DNA from: Forficula auricularia
Taxonomy: Eukaryota; Arthropoda; Insecta; Dermaptera; Forficulidae
Assembly (NCBI GenBank): GCA_024734495.1
Contig: JALMQS010000099.1
Span: 68,432,483 to 68,496,482, forward strand
Length of the DNA stretch: 64,000 bases
Direction of reading: 5' to 3'
A program made the position numbers and the translations under genes. Shown here piece after piece: positions 11,411 to 23,403 of the stretch; the stretch's first letter is position 1; each line of letters starts with the position of its first letter. The notes under the pieces were generated by a model. It was not told the DNA's origin. It ran no database searches and saw nothing but the letters and a program-made list of their open reading frames with translations.

Positions 11411-12348
11411 TGTTTCAAATTTTACGTATAAAAAGAATATAAAAATTTGAATCTTAAAACCAAGACGATTTGGTGTTTATATCACCACACTATTTTTTAC
11501 ACCTTTATATTAGCTTCACCTGTATGTATCTATCTATCAATGTGACTTTTGTTCTGTTATTTCACTTAAGCAGTCTACCATTATTTGAAATCATTATTTT
11601 TTTTCATGTCAATTTCTTTATGTTTCACTATAGCCCAACATTGCCTGTAATTTCAATCATCGAAACGTTTTCTTTTACACTATTGGATTAGAATTTTAGA
11701 TTTTAAGTCGATTTCTCCATATTTCCTGCAATGATTAATAAGAGAATGTTCAAAAATGTAAGAAAAACATGGAAATTTGGAAATATTAAGATTTTTCAAA
11801 CATTTGATGCAAGAAGATGAAATATTTATTAGTAGCAATTGAATCACTCTATGTGAAAAGAAAATAAGATATTTCTGGGGTTTGGTCGGAGTGGAAGGTG
11901 CCTGTGGAAACACGTGGGAAGGGATTGTTTAGATATTAAATAGATAAATGATATGGCTAAGGTGTCTGTTCAATTTGTAATATTTAATTTGACCGTTCAG
12001 TACACTCTCTACAAAACAGCTCTTGTTTTAAAAATAGGAGGGTCCTGCAAGTATTTTTTCGCCAACATCGATGCAATTCAGAAACAAGCGATTAGATTAA
12101 TATGACCCTTACTGATACCCTTGACTCTCAAGAATTATCTGTATATATACGCATCTCTGTTATTTCCGGTTTTAGTTTTATGGTTAATGATGGGAACTTA
12201 AAAAATGCAATGTAAATTTTTATTTCTCCAGGATTATTTCAAAATCGATGATTATTTTTTATTTTAACTAGATTCCTCCACGTCTCTTTTGTTTGACTTC
12301 ATGTGTAGGTATATTTATTTATATATTTGCTTGAACCATAACTGCCTC
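11411..12348. other. Non-coding stretch
   Basis: No gene or repeat boundary recognised. The open frames here are short and rich in Phe/Leu/Ile, as expected by chance from AT-rich DNA. Confidence 0.3.
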
Positions 12349-12351
12349 TTA

Positions 12352-12490
12352 GGGCCGGTTGTATGTCAAAGTAAATGCTTTACCACTAACATAGGGCAGA
12401 TGGTAAATGGAGGGATTGGCCATCCCAATCCCTCCATTTACCATCTATCCTGTGTTAGTGGTAAAACAGCTACTTTGCACTACTACGGCC
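12352..12490. mobile_element. Palindromic MITE, PIF/Harbinger-like, copy 1
   Basis: The 139-base element is almost entirely an inverted repeat: GGGCCGGTTGTATGTC...CATTTACCATCT and its complement, meeting at CCAATCCCTCCATTT / AAATGGAGGGATTGG. TTA flanks both ends (12349-12351 and 12491-12493), the 3-base target duplication of PIF/Harbinger elements. A related 175-base copy lies at 52002-52176. Confidence 0.75.
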
Positions 12491-12577
12491 TTAGTCCCCA
12501 AGTAAGATTTCCAGATACATAAATAAATACTTATTAAAGTTGTTTTAAGGAAATAAGGACTATATTTATTAAAGTTG

Positions 12578-12944
12578 TTTTAAGGAAATAAGACCTATAT
12601 CTTTTATGCAGATAATTTATATTTTATTGCCAATCGTTTTCGCCTAACTTTGTTGACTCCTTCAGGGCATCAAATAGTGCACTTCCGCATGCTTGTCATT
12701 TTTTAAATTATTCTTTCTTAGTAAACATATCAAGGCAAGTCTGATAGGTTGGGGGAGTGAATGATGATCTGATTGATGTTGATGACTTGCCTTGATATTA
12801 CTAGAAAGAATAATTACATAAAAATGACAAATATGCAGGGAAGTTAACTACTATTTGAGCCCTGAAGAAGTCAACAAAGTTGACGAAACGTTGGCAATAA
12901 AATATAAATTATCTGCATAAAAGATATAGTCCTTATTTCCCTAT
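12578..12944. mobile_element. Foldback element with a hammerhead-like module in each arm
   Basis: Arms of about 160 bases (left about 12578-12741, right about 12784-12944) flank a 42-base centre. The right arm has CCTGAAGAAGTCAACAAAG followed by TTGACGAAACGTTGG (12861-12893): a CTGAAGA box, a perfect six-base stem GTCAAC/GTTGAC and GAAACGTTG. The left arm has a mutated copy in reverse (12630-12666). Immediately upstream, a block around AGTTGTTTTAAGGAAATAAG is directly repeated (12535-12595). Confidence 0.7.
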
Positions 12945-14650
12945 AAGAACTTAAATAATTTAATGGATGGACATAAATAATTAAAATAAATAAATACCTA
13001 AGTATTTACATACATACTCTTTATATTTTTTAGTAAGTAAGAATCCTGCGCTACTGAAGCACTGAATATCTTGATGTCTTTCTGAAGGTTTTTTATCCAT
13101 ACGATAAAAAATATAGATTGATAGTATCATGACATATGCTACATAAATAAATAATATCCTGCCAAAACTCGATTTGCTGAATCTCAACACTCTTTAGATA
13201 TCAAATTGGAAAAGTGCCGAACCTATTCATTTGCTAATACGTTTATTTCTTACAATTTTCGATCTTTTAAGACCCTTAAGAGGTGAGTAAATATCTTCGT
13301 CCCCAAACTTTATTTTTTCAGGCAAAAACATCTTCTTGTCTTTCATATTAAAATAAAAAAAAAAAAAAAACAGATCTGACAAGATAGTGATAACCTGTGT
13401 ACCAGAAAACATTCGGTGCAGTTTTTTTCACACAGTTTAATAATATATAATATAATAGCTTAAAGTGTATTAATTAATTAATATATCTTTCTAAATTAAA
13501 CCTACATGAAAGTGTTACTTGTGAGACAAAAATAAATGAAAAATTTTACCGTGTACACACTCTCTTAACAATATGAACATCAGTTTATTATTTTTTTCTT
13601 GTATTCTAAATAAAGCAAGAAAGTATTTTCTTCCTTGAGTCAGCATTTCAGGTTTTTCAAGATTTATACAAAAAATGAATATGATAATAATTATGATTTA
13701 TTAATGATAGTATTAAATTACTATAATTAATCAATTTTTATTGGAAAATGATTATACATAATTATTAATCTTGGAAATGAGGAAAATTCAATTCAAATAA
13801 AAGATACGATTGTTGAATCATCTCGAACACCATCGGGATTTCCTCATTATGCAATTTTATTCTTCCCGGTTCGCTACTATAAATTTCTTAGTAATAATTC
13901 TGAATCGAGATTGATTTGTTTATACTAAAATTAATTTATCACCAAATAATCCACATTTATTATTTTCTATTAAAATTTTTACAGGTATAATAAGAGTGGT
14001 CATAAAAAAATAATCATGAATAAATATTAATAGATAGATACTCAAACTGGATTGCGAACTTTCAAAACTAGTCTTTTATATATCACATTTGCCAAAAGAG
14101 ATTTAATTTAGTTACTATTTTTGGATTAATTGATATTTGAAGACTTTCTCTATAAACGTATATCTATAAATTATATTTTAATATTAAATACTTGTTCAAA
14201 CGTACTTGTTCAAAAAGATATCAGTTGTAATCCTAATGTTTCTTCTGTATTTTCTGATCTAAGAGGCGAGACGCCTCAGAGTATCATTAGAGAATAAATA
14301 AATGAGTTTTATAAGCATAATGAAATAAGTATCCTATATAATTACGATTATAACCTACAAAAAGATTATGAAATTAAAATTTATTATTACATAGGTATCT
14401 AGAATTGTTCAGAGAATGAGTCCGAAATTTATACCTAATTATAAAATTTAAAATTTTTTAAAATAACACTGATAAATAGTGTAGACAGAAAATCAGTGGG
14501 GTAATGTCTTCAGATGATTTTTAATCAACTTCAAAAAGATTCTAAAAATTTGCATATATACAATCTATTCCAATGTATTGTATATTTTTCATAAAATCTA
14601 TTTGTAGTGTATTTTTAGTGATTGATTTATTTAATTTTTAAAGAAATAAA
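12945..14650. other. Non-coding AT-rich stretch
   Basis: About 1.7 kb without a supported gene or element. It contains a poly(A) run near 13357 and short degenerate repeats. Short open frames look random. Confidence 0.3.
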
Positions 14651-14651
14651 T

Positions 14652-15359
14652 TGACACGTTCTCGATGTGGCTATCCACTTGACTTTAGTATACGGTTTCG
14701 TGGTCTGAGCCTGGTACAAGGGCCCAGGATTTTCATTTTTTGCCCCCCCCTCTCCCCCTCTGGGCTGCTCGTTCTTGCATTTTTAGTGCTCTGGGGGCCC
14801 ACTCATTATGCATACAGTGCCTGGCTGAGTTTTCCCAAACGGCCCAGATTTTCCACTTTTTGACCCCCCCCCCTAATTTTGGAGACAGAAAAAAAAAACA
14901 TTTTCGTCATTATAGGTTCATTTTATAGTATATTTCATTTTTCTTGTTTTGTTTTTAGTTTTAAAATATTATCATTTTAAATTTTGCCCCCCCTTCCTCC
15001 TTTTTAATTTTTTCCAATACGCGCAAAATCTAATCAGCTCTTAATCTCAATGCACCAAAAAATGAAATTTGGTTTTGATATTCACACTAGTTTTTGAGCT
15101 AGCTCATCCACAAAATTTGGTAACGCACAGACTAACAGACTAACAGACAATTTGACAAAACAATTATTATCTCGAAAAATATAATTTTTTCCATGTTCAC
15201 ATATACGGCTTTTTTGTAGATCGAAATGTCGTTTCGCACAATTTTTTTAACCAAAATCGTTTCAACCGTTTTTGAGATATTTCGAAAAAAAAAGCGAAAA
15301 AACCACTTTTTCATACACGATTACAATACTTGACCATACCCTGTATGGTAAAGTAAAAA
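14652..15359 (+). mobile_element. Hairpin-ended repeat family 1, copy A
   Basis: The 5' end CGTTCTCGATGTGGC...CTTGACTTTAGTATAC corresponds to the ends at 30592 and 44165. The interior has C-tract units, a GACTAACAGAC run and the shared 3' half (CGATATTCACACTAGTTTTT). The 3' end is GATTACAATACTTGACCATA then CCCTGTATGGTAAAGTAAA, an 11-base stem with a 3-base loop. There is no coding capacity. Confidence 0.65.
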
Positions 15360-15629
15360 TTAAAAATAATAGATTCAGTCATAATATCTCCACACCATTC
15401 TGAAGCATCTTTTGACCATACATGTGATTTTTAAACATTTGAAGAACTTTAGAAATATTTCGCATAATCTTTAGCATCTTCTTTCAAATTATCTTTAGAA
15501 CAAAGACAATGACTTGTGAACCCTAGTATTAGAAATTAGTGCGCTATTCTGTTTGTATTTTAGTTGAAATAAAGAAGGTAACGTAATACTACTCAAGTGA
15601 ACAACTTTTTCAGGACATCACTATATATT
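15360..15629. other. Non-coding spacer
   Basis: AT-rich sequence between two hairpin-ended elements. Nothing recognised. Confidence 0.3.
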
Positions 15630-17286
15630 AACTCCAACAATAAATAAACTGCAACGGATCGTTGCTAAACTTTATCCAAATTCATTTGAAGTATTAATAT
15701 GTTTGTTCCTTATTATTAATCAGATATCACTTGCAATTTGTAGTTCATATTGACATTAATTCAAAAATCATTCTCATTTAAGAGTCGAGGAATAACCATT
15801 CTACATTGGATTTTTGACATTTCGGTTATTATTGTAACCATTGCTGAAGACCTAGAATCGACTTAAAATCAAAAATAGCCATCGATTCTCATCTAATACT
15901 TGAGGAATAACAACTCTACATTAGGTTTTTGACGTTTCGATTATTATTGGTAACCATTGCTGAAGACATGGAGGAATCGACTTAAAATCAAAAATAACGA
16001 TCGATTCTTATCTACCACTAGAGGAATAACCTTATTGCATTCCATTTTTGATGTTTTGACTATTAATGGAAACCTCTACTGAAAATGTAGAAGAATCGAC
16101 TTAAAATCAAAAAGACTAAATTCTTTTATGGCAAACAACTCAATCGCTACTTTTGATTTTAAGTCGATTCCTCTATGTCTTCAGCAATGGTTACCAATAA
16201 AAACCGAAACGTCAAAAAATCCAATATAGAATGATTATTCCTCAAGTACTAGATGAGAATCAATCGCTATTTTTGGTTTAAAGTCGATTTCTCTATGTCT
16301 TCAGCAATGGTTACTATTAAAAACCGAAACGTCAAAATCCAATATAGAATGATTATCCCTCAAGTACTAGATGAGAATCAATCGCTATTTTTGGTTTAAA
16401 ATCGATTTCTCTATGTCTTCAGCAATGGTTACTAATAAAAACCGAAACGTCAAAAATCCAATATAGAATGATTATTCCTCAAGCACTAGATGAGAATCAA
16501 TCGCTATTTTTGGTTTAAAATCGATTTCTCTGTCTTCAGCAAAGGTAACGGATAAGAAAACAACGCAGTTGCTATGGTTACTCATAAAAATTCCTCCCAA
16601 ATTTTTAGCATTTCACAGAGAGAAGCCTATCCATTCTTACTTAAGCAAGGCTAAATGAGCAATATATTAAAACTTTCAAATGAATAAATTTTAAAGAATT
16701 TAAAAAATTAAAAAAAGTACCATCTTACTCTAGAGTAAAGTACTTTAAAATATAATTTTACTAAAAACCTTATTTAACCTTTTTTGTGGTCCCCAAGGTA
16801 CTTAATTAGGATATTAAATTTCATCAAAATTGGTTAAGTCATTTTCAAGATATTTAGAAAAAACTAAAAAAGTACTGAAATAAAGTACTAATGTTTGTGG
16901 GCCGATATGTACCAAAAACTAATCAGCGCTTCATTTTGTTAAACTAATGGTAGGTTTTCAATTTCATTTCAATCGGTGCAACGGTGTGGAAAAAATCGTG
17001 GGCCAAAAAAACGATAACATACATACATACATCCATCCATACATCCATCCATACATCCGCACGCACTAAATGAAAAAATCGCATTTTTTGGCCTCTCGAT
17101 GAGACCCCATGTAATTTTTGGCAAAACCGTCACGTGCTAAAATTCAACCTAATTGAATACTACAATTTGTGACATTAATTGAGTCCATGGGTTCCGTAGT
17201 CTTTACCTGAGGACCCTTTGAAGCCACGCTTGCTCCGAGAGCGATTACAATACTTTACCCATGCTTTGCATTGGATAAAGTAAAAA
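15630..17286 (+). mobile_element. Satellite-bearing hairpin-ended element (family 2), copy A
   Basis: It begins ATAAACTGCAACGGATCGTT and ends GCGATTACAATACTTTACCC then ATGCTTTGCATTGGATAAAG. Inside, tandem units run first in one orientation (about 15780-16135) and then in the other (about 16140-16560). A unique right half with TCTAGAGTAAAGTACTTT and a CATA/CATC microsatellite (17020-17060) follows. The same order recurs at 23404-25560 and partly at 46560-47066, so this is one element with a variable internal array, like Helentron/DINE-type elements with central repeats. Confidence 0.7.
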
Positions 17287-18296
17287 CGGTAAAATGAAGA
17301 ATAAGACGCCCAAGTGCAAGTCGGACAAGCATACTGAGATTTTCGTACCTTCTATCTTATAAAATACTTAGGAATCAAATTCTTTCTTTTATGTCGTTAA
17401 AAAGAAGGTATTTAGTAAATTTGTGACCCACTTCTAAACCTAAGTATAACTCATCTAAAATCGGCACTTTAGGTCTCTTCCACCTTCCACCATGGCTCTG
17501 AATCGAATTAAATTAAAATAAAAAATAGCCAAATTTTATTTAAATAGTTCTTTACAGGGATAGCTTATACATTCTAAGATAAGTGTATTAAATTATATAA
17601 TCAGATAGAAACTTGAAATTCACAAGTTATATTTATTCATTTTTTTCGAAATAAAAAATCGATGAACATTTTAATTGTATAAGTTGAGCAACTTTTCGCG
17701 GAAACCACTGAAACAGACAGCCATACAGACAGGAATTTTGTTGAGGGTGTTTTCGTTCATAACTTTGCTTGAAACGTGTGCAACCAAAATTTGGCGTGAT
17801 TTGGAGCAATGTACAGACAAAACCTTAATTTTATATATATAGATTTTTGTGAGATCAAAAATTCGATCTTTCCGAAATATTTTTACAATTAAAATTTTAA
17901 TACAATTTTTGATTTCGGGAAAAATGAATAAAAATGCTTGTAAATTTCAAGTTTCCCTCTTCTTTATTTTACGAGATACAAAATGTTCCAACAGACGAAC
18001 AAACAGACAGATAGTGTATTAACACTAATAAAGCTCCGTTTTACTTTTGAATGAAACTCTAAAAAGGAAAAAATGTTTATTATTATTATTTCTTTAACTT
18101 CTAGATTAATCTGGCACTAAGCTTATTTTATGAAATATTATTATACAGATAAATTTATTCATTTTAATAGGGCTTTAATATAGACACTAAATTTTATGCA
18201 TTAATTATTTCATGTGTAATCACAAACCGTCCTTTTAATAATATTGTTGTAATATTACTATTTTAATATTTTATTTAATAAGATTAATATATTATA
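17287..18296. other. Non-coding stretch with a Helitron-like terminus
   Basis: The segment ending TTTTATATATATAGAT near 17841, preceded by TGTACAGACAAAACCTTAA, matches the terminus near 5605-5634. It is preceded by a variable CAGACAGCCATACAGACAGG-type run. Otherwise AT-rich and without genes. Confidence 0.35.
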
Positions 18297-18413
18297 TAAA
18301 TAATAAATAAATAATAAATACATAATAAATAAATAATATATAAATAATAAATAAATAATAAATAAATAATATATAAATAATAAATAAATAATATATAAAT
18401 AATAAATAAATAA
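18297..18413. repeat. AATAAATAAT-type microsatellite
   Basis: Roughly 117 bases of irregular TAAATAA and TATAAATAA units directly before the SINE-like element. A second run at about 18930-18985 follows it, so the element sits inside, or carries, this simple repeat. Confidence 0.8.
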
Positions 18414-18414
18414 T

Positions 18415-18930
18415 AGGGGTCGGTAGCGCAATCGGTTAAATCACCAACTTTTCTAATCCGATTAGGAGAACATCAACCTGGACTACATCAGTTCGATCAC
18501 AGCAAGAAGCAAAGTGAATTTATTTGAAAATAATAAATAACCGGCCCCTCGGCTCCAGAAACTGACAATCTCTGGTTCTAAAAACCTCGCGCATGCGCAG
18601 GACAAAATTTCGTAACAAGCAACTATGAATCGTGAGAGGCAAAAACAAGATTACCCCAGGTGGTAACCAATCCACCCACTCTCGAGTGGCAACTGGGCAT
18701 TCAGATTCTGGGGACCCGGACCATCACGAAGTCAAGAAAGAAACAATGGAAGAATAACACCAAAAATCCATACATACCTGGGCACCTTTAACATCAACAC
18801 ACTCATCCGGCCAAGAAAAATTACCTGACCATGGAACTCGATATCACGTTCCGGAAAAAGATAGAGGCGTGGAAGGTCCAGCCAGAAAGAAACATCAAGC
18901 TTTGCGTGATCCCAAGGGTCCAAACGCAAC
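18415..18930 (+). repeat. Long tRNA-derived SINE-like element
   Basis: The head GGGTCGGTAGCGCAATCGGT has a near-ideal A-box (TAGCGCAATCGG) and a weaker B-box (CAGTTCGATCAC) follows 70 bases later. A GC-richer body of about 430 bases runs to CAAACGCAAC and the AATAATAATAAAATAAAT tail. The length is more than a simple tRNA SINE, so it may be a composite. Single copy in the window. Confidence 0.5.
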
Positions 18931-19519
18931 AAATAATAATAAAATAAATAAATAATAAATAAATAATAAATAAATAATATTATTATTATAATATTGTAAT
19001 ATTGTTGTAATAATCCCAGTGGATTTTTAAACTGAAGAGTTATGGTAGACTCTCCTTTTAAACTGTTTCTCTCATATTTATTAGCGAGAGACATGTTTAT
19101 AAATGAAAATTTAAAAAGGACAAATACGAGAATCTTAGTATGGGCAAAATTTTTTCATTACGGGCAATGGCCGACCTAAGCCCGCTCTGACTATGGGCCT
19201 GTCCTCATTCCTGAGTCAAATACTATAAATGTTTTCTTCGACTTATTATCTCGATGGCGCCTAACATTCGCATTTACTTGTTATTTCTATTATTGTTATT
19301 TATTTCTTGACTTTTCCTCTTTCACTGGGTACACTGACATCGCTTGACTTCATATGACTTCAAACTGACCCAAATAGTTATATATATAAAAAATAATAAT
19401 AATTCTCTGAAATCTATATATTTACAAATAAAATTAAAAAAATATGTGTGTATTGATTTCTAAATTCTTTCACTATCTCTTCATATTCAGACATACACAG
19501 ACACACTGAAATATTTAAT

Positions 19520-19740
19520 CAGTGGTGTCCACAGGAGGGGAGGTTAAGACGCAAGAGTGCGTCATTAGAATTTCTGGGTGGTTGAAAATTGTTTAATTTT
19601 AGTATTTTATATTAAAAATAAAAACGGTCTAGTCTTAATAACTTCTTCATAAGGTAATAAAAATCTCTTCTAATTCTTTAGAAATGATTAAATGGGGGGG
19701 GGGGGGGGTGAGTCATGAAGCTAAGGGGTGGGCACCCCTG
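19520..19740. mobile_element. hAT MITE with 7-8 bp target duplication
   Basis: It starts CAGTGGTGTCCACAGG and ends GGGGTGGGCACCCCTG. ATTTAAT lies at 19513-19519 and again at 19741-19747 (ATTTAATC if the first C is counted). A run of about 14 G sits near 19694. There is no coding sequence. Confidence 0.65.
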
Positions 19741-20156
19741 ATTTAATCTTAATCAAACTGATGAAACTACGATGAGTCCAAAACTTGAAATTCGAGTTTT
19801 GACCGGGAACACTCTTTGTGAATTCCTCTAATGCAGAGATTTTCAATCTTTGGGGCGAGAATATTTCTAGCGGGGATGCAAAGAAGAGCGAAAATCGAAA
19901 GAAAACTGAATAAACTCACAGATACAAACAAGTATTCTTAAAATAATAAAATGTAAATAATTTTTTTTTCTCTAAAATTCAGTGCATGGAATGAACTAAT
20001 AGCGTTTTCATTTGAACTGCGCCGACTTCATCTCTATAACCCTATAATGTTATCCATCGATCGCGACTCGAAAGCAGGTGATTTTTGTCAAATATTAAGT
20101 GAAAATAATATCCGAATTTATATATTTCTAACTTGAAATAATATAGTTAAATAATT

Positions 20157-20363
20157 TTATAATTTTCTCATTAATATATCAAAGAATAATTAACATATTA
20201 ACGAGAATTGTTTTCTTAAGACTTAAGACTCAGCAGATTCCAATAGCCTCAACCAGCAGAAGTCTCGTGATATACGAGTATATCTTGTTTAAAAAGCGCG
20301 ATCAAAAACAATTCTCGTTAACATGTTAATTATTCTTTGAAATATTAATGAGAAAACTATAAT
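20157..20363. repeat. Foldback element, about 207 bp
   Basis: Left arm ATAATTTTCTCATTAATATA...ACGAGAATTGTTTT (to about 20213) and right arm AAAACAATTCTCGTT...TTAATGAGAAAACTAT (from about 20306) are near-perfect reverse complements of about 55 bases around a 90-base centre. A decayed half-copy with the same arm-to-centre transition (AAGAATAATTGACC...GTTTTGACCGCGCTTT) is at about 56465-56570, so it is a dispersed family. Confidence 0.7.
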
Positions 20364-20526
20364 GTTATGTGTATTTAAGTTTTAACGCAACCAATGAATT
20401 AAGTGCAGTATAGTGCGCATTAAATTGACATCGGAAAATGCTATTAACTTAACAGATAGATGTCACTATTCTGGCTAATTATACCGATCAACTTATTAAA
20501 ATTAATAAACAGTCATAAATCTAATG

Positions 20527-20710
20527 CAGTGATTCTCAAAGAGTGTGCCCGGTGATATTCCTGGGTGAGACCTAGGAAATCTCAGATAGATATGTGTGGG
20601 GTAATTAAAATTACTTTTTAAAATTTTGTGTATAGTGTGGCTACGATTTTTTTATGACTAAAGTGTGCGTCTATTTCAAAAAGTTTGAGAACTACTTACT
20701 GTTCTATAGG
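20527..20710 (-). mobile_element. hAT MITE, relative of the one at 33053
   Basis: Its reverse complement aligns over its length with 33053-33253: TAGTTCTCAAAC at one end, AAATCGTAGCC..CACACTAT and CCCACACATAT in the middle, CACTCTTTGAGAATCACTG at the other end. The CTG end appears altered (CTACTTACTG) and no exact 8-base duplication is visible, so it is older than its relative. Confidence 0.6.
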
Positions 20711-21007
20711 CATCGTGCCTGTTTTACAAAGGAAGGGTTTTCATAAAATGATGATAAATATATTGAAAATTGACACCCTATAATTATTTTTCTACTTTCA
20801 GCTGACCTCTGTATATTGTTATTAAGAAGCGATAGCAGAATACCTGATTTCAAACTGAAAATGATTTGATAAAAGAACATTTATATGTGGATAAGCAGAT
20901 TAATTAAAAAAAATGTATTTTGCGACCCTTCTAATCTACTCCTCAATCTGAATAAATGTTATATTAAAAGAGATTATACTTTAAAATTACATAGATTAAA
21001 AAATATC

Positions 21008-21892
21008 GTGACAAACGTTTTTGCACTTTTAGACTTCTGGGATCCTACTCATGATTTATACAAAATTTGGTTGAGTTTGGTACAAGGGCCTATATTTTCA
21101 TTTTTTGACCCCCCCCCCATTTTGGGCGGTTAGTTTTTGCACTTTTAGACTTCTGAGGTCCCTCTGATTATGTATACAAAATTTGGTTGAGTTTGGTACA
21201 AGTGTCTAATTTTCATTTTTGACCGTACACTCTTCCCCGCATTTTGGGGGTTAGTTTTTGCATTTTTAGACTTCTGGGGCCCCACTGATTATGTATCCAA
21301 AATTTGGATCAGTTTGGTAAATGTCCAAGATTTTCATTTTTTGACCCCCCCCCCATTTTGGGCGGTTAGTTTTTGCATTTTTAGACTTCTGGGGTCCCAC
21401 TGATTATGTATACAAAATTTCATTGAGTTTTCTCAAATGGCCGAGATTTTTAATTTTGAACCCCCACCCCCCTCCACCCCCTTAATTTTGGGTCGATATG
21501 CACCAAAATTTAATCGGCTCTTAATCTTAATGGACCAAAACTACGTGTGAAATTTGGTTTCGATATTCACACTAGTTTTTGAGCTAGCTCGTCCACAAAA
21601 ATTTGGTAACGCACAGACTAACGGTCAACCAGACAACCAGACAACCAGACAACCAGACAGACTAACTAACAGACATTTTGACAAAACAATTATTATCTCA
21701 AAAAATATAATTTTTTTGATGTTCACTTATTTGGACTTTTTTGTAGACCGAAATGCCATAGTTTCGCTCAATTTTTTTAATCAAAATAGTTTCAGCCGTT
21801 TTTTAGATATTTCGAAAAAAAGAAGGAAAAAAACACTTTTTTCATGCACGATTACAATACTTGACCATATACACTGTATGGTAAAGTAAAAA
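21008..21892 (+). mobile_element. Hairpin-ended repeat family 1, copy B, with four internal tandem units
   Basis: Four units of about 115 bases start with TTTTTGCACTTTTAGACTTCT-like sequence and end in a poly(C) tract and ATTTTGGGCGGTTAG (about 21015-21490). The shared 3' half follows, including a run of CAGACAACCAGACAACCAGA. The 3' end is GATTACAATACTTGACCATA then TACACTGTATGGTAAAGTAA, with two extra loop bases. Open frames in the units are chance products. Confidence 0.65.
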
Positions 21893-23403
21893 GTGAAAAC
21901 TTTTTCAAGACTCGGTACACTAGAGCTGTCTTAGTAACGATTAATAAACTTAAATATAAATTGATCATTTATGGCTATACTATAATATATAACATCCTCT
22001 TAAAATCTGAATAGAATAATTCAAAAAATATTTTCTACTTTTTGAACCAGATATTGCAAAATCTAATCCGTAGGTACCATGTATTGATACAAAAGAACTA
22101 TTCGCCTTTCCATTCTTGGGGTATCGTGGGTATCGGAATTAAGACACACAAAGAGAAAAAAAATCATAGTTGAGAAGTATTTTTCTCCGCGTTTCAGACA
22201 TTTTAAAGTACACTGACCAAATATTTATTTTTATGCGTGATTTAATACATTTAATTTGTATTGTAACTTCTATGAGCGCGTCAGTCAATTTTCAACTATG
22301 AAAAGAATTGAAACATCACCAGAAGAAGCTGAAATGAATATGAATTATCCGCTCTTATTAAATATCACTTGATAAAAAATCTAATGTTAAATTAAAAAAT
22401 AAAAAATAACCAAAAATTCTATGATGCGGTTAACAAAAAAAATTTAAAAAAATGAAGGTCTATTTTTTGGACAGCATCCCCTGATTGAAAAGTCACCACC
22501 CGCCACTGATAATTATACTATATTAATATGATTATTTATTCAATTGAATAAGATATAAATACCAGGTGAAGATGAAATAATATGTCGTTTTCTATCTATG
22601 AAAGAAAATCGTTTAATGCTATATAAATTAAACCCCTTTATATATAGCTGGCTTCATTGCTAAGAATAGCTGTCCCTTATATTATTAGGCGAATTCGTTT
22701 ATCAAATTTAATAGGGTAAACATCTCAGTAAAAATTTCATCAGGAAGAGAATAATATTATGAAGGAGTTTTGCCAGGAGGGTTCATAAAAATTGGCTATT
22801 TCAGATTCAGGCCAAAGTTGATTATCTTTTGCTGAGCTCAGCCCACGTGGACCACGAGCAACCAGTCAAACGCAGCCTCCGATTTGTGCTTAACCGATAA
22901 GAAAAATTGTCCATTAAGTGAAAAGAAAATTTTGCAATAAAATAAATCAAAAATCTGATTAAAACATAAATTAATTTGTTTTTTGAATATAAAAATTAAT
23001 GAAATTATTAAAAATTACATTATAAGAGATAATTCTGCTAAACATACAATTGAATAGATAAAGAACGAACATTTTTTTATATATTTTTAACATTAATTAT
23101 TAGATTTAAAGTTTATGGAGTAATTTTTAATCATAGTTACATATTCACAAACATGATCATCGAGTGATTTGTTATATCTCCGAAAGACTTTATTATTTTG
23201 TGAGAAAAATCAGAAACATCTACCCCCTGAATGGACATCATAACCTTAATACTACGGTTTGAAAAAAAAAACTTCCTGACCACTTTTGTAGAGCCTTGAA
23301 GTGAGGGAGGCCAAGTGCAAGCAATTTAGGAAGACAATTTTGATGTAAAATTTATTAAAGAGAAAATATAAAGGTATATTTAAATAGATTTCTTTTAATT
23401 AAA
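21893..23403. other. Non-coding stretch with old dispersed repeat
   Basis: The first 330 bases belong to the degenerate dispersed family described at the window start (TTTTTCAAGACTCGGTACAC, TTCAGACATTT). The rest shows no gene or bounded element. Confidence 0.3.

Noticed and set aside
12861..12893. Calling true hammerhead ribozymes
   Set aside because: The extra base before stem II and the lack of identifiable stems I and III keep this as a resemblance only.
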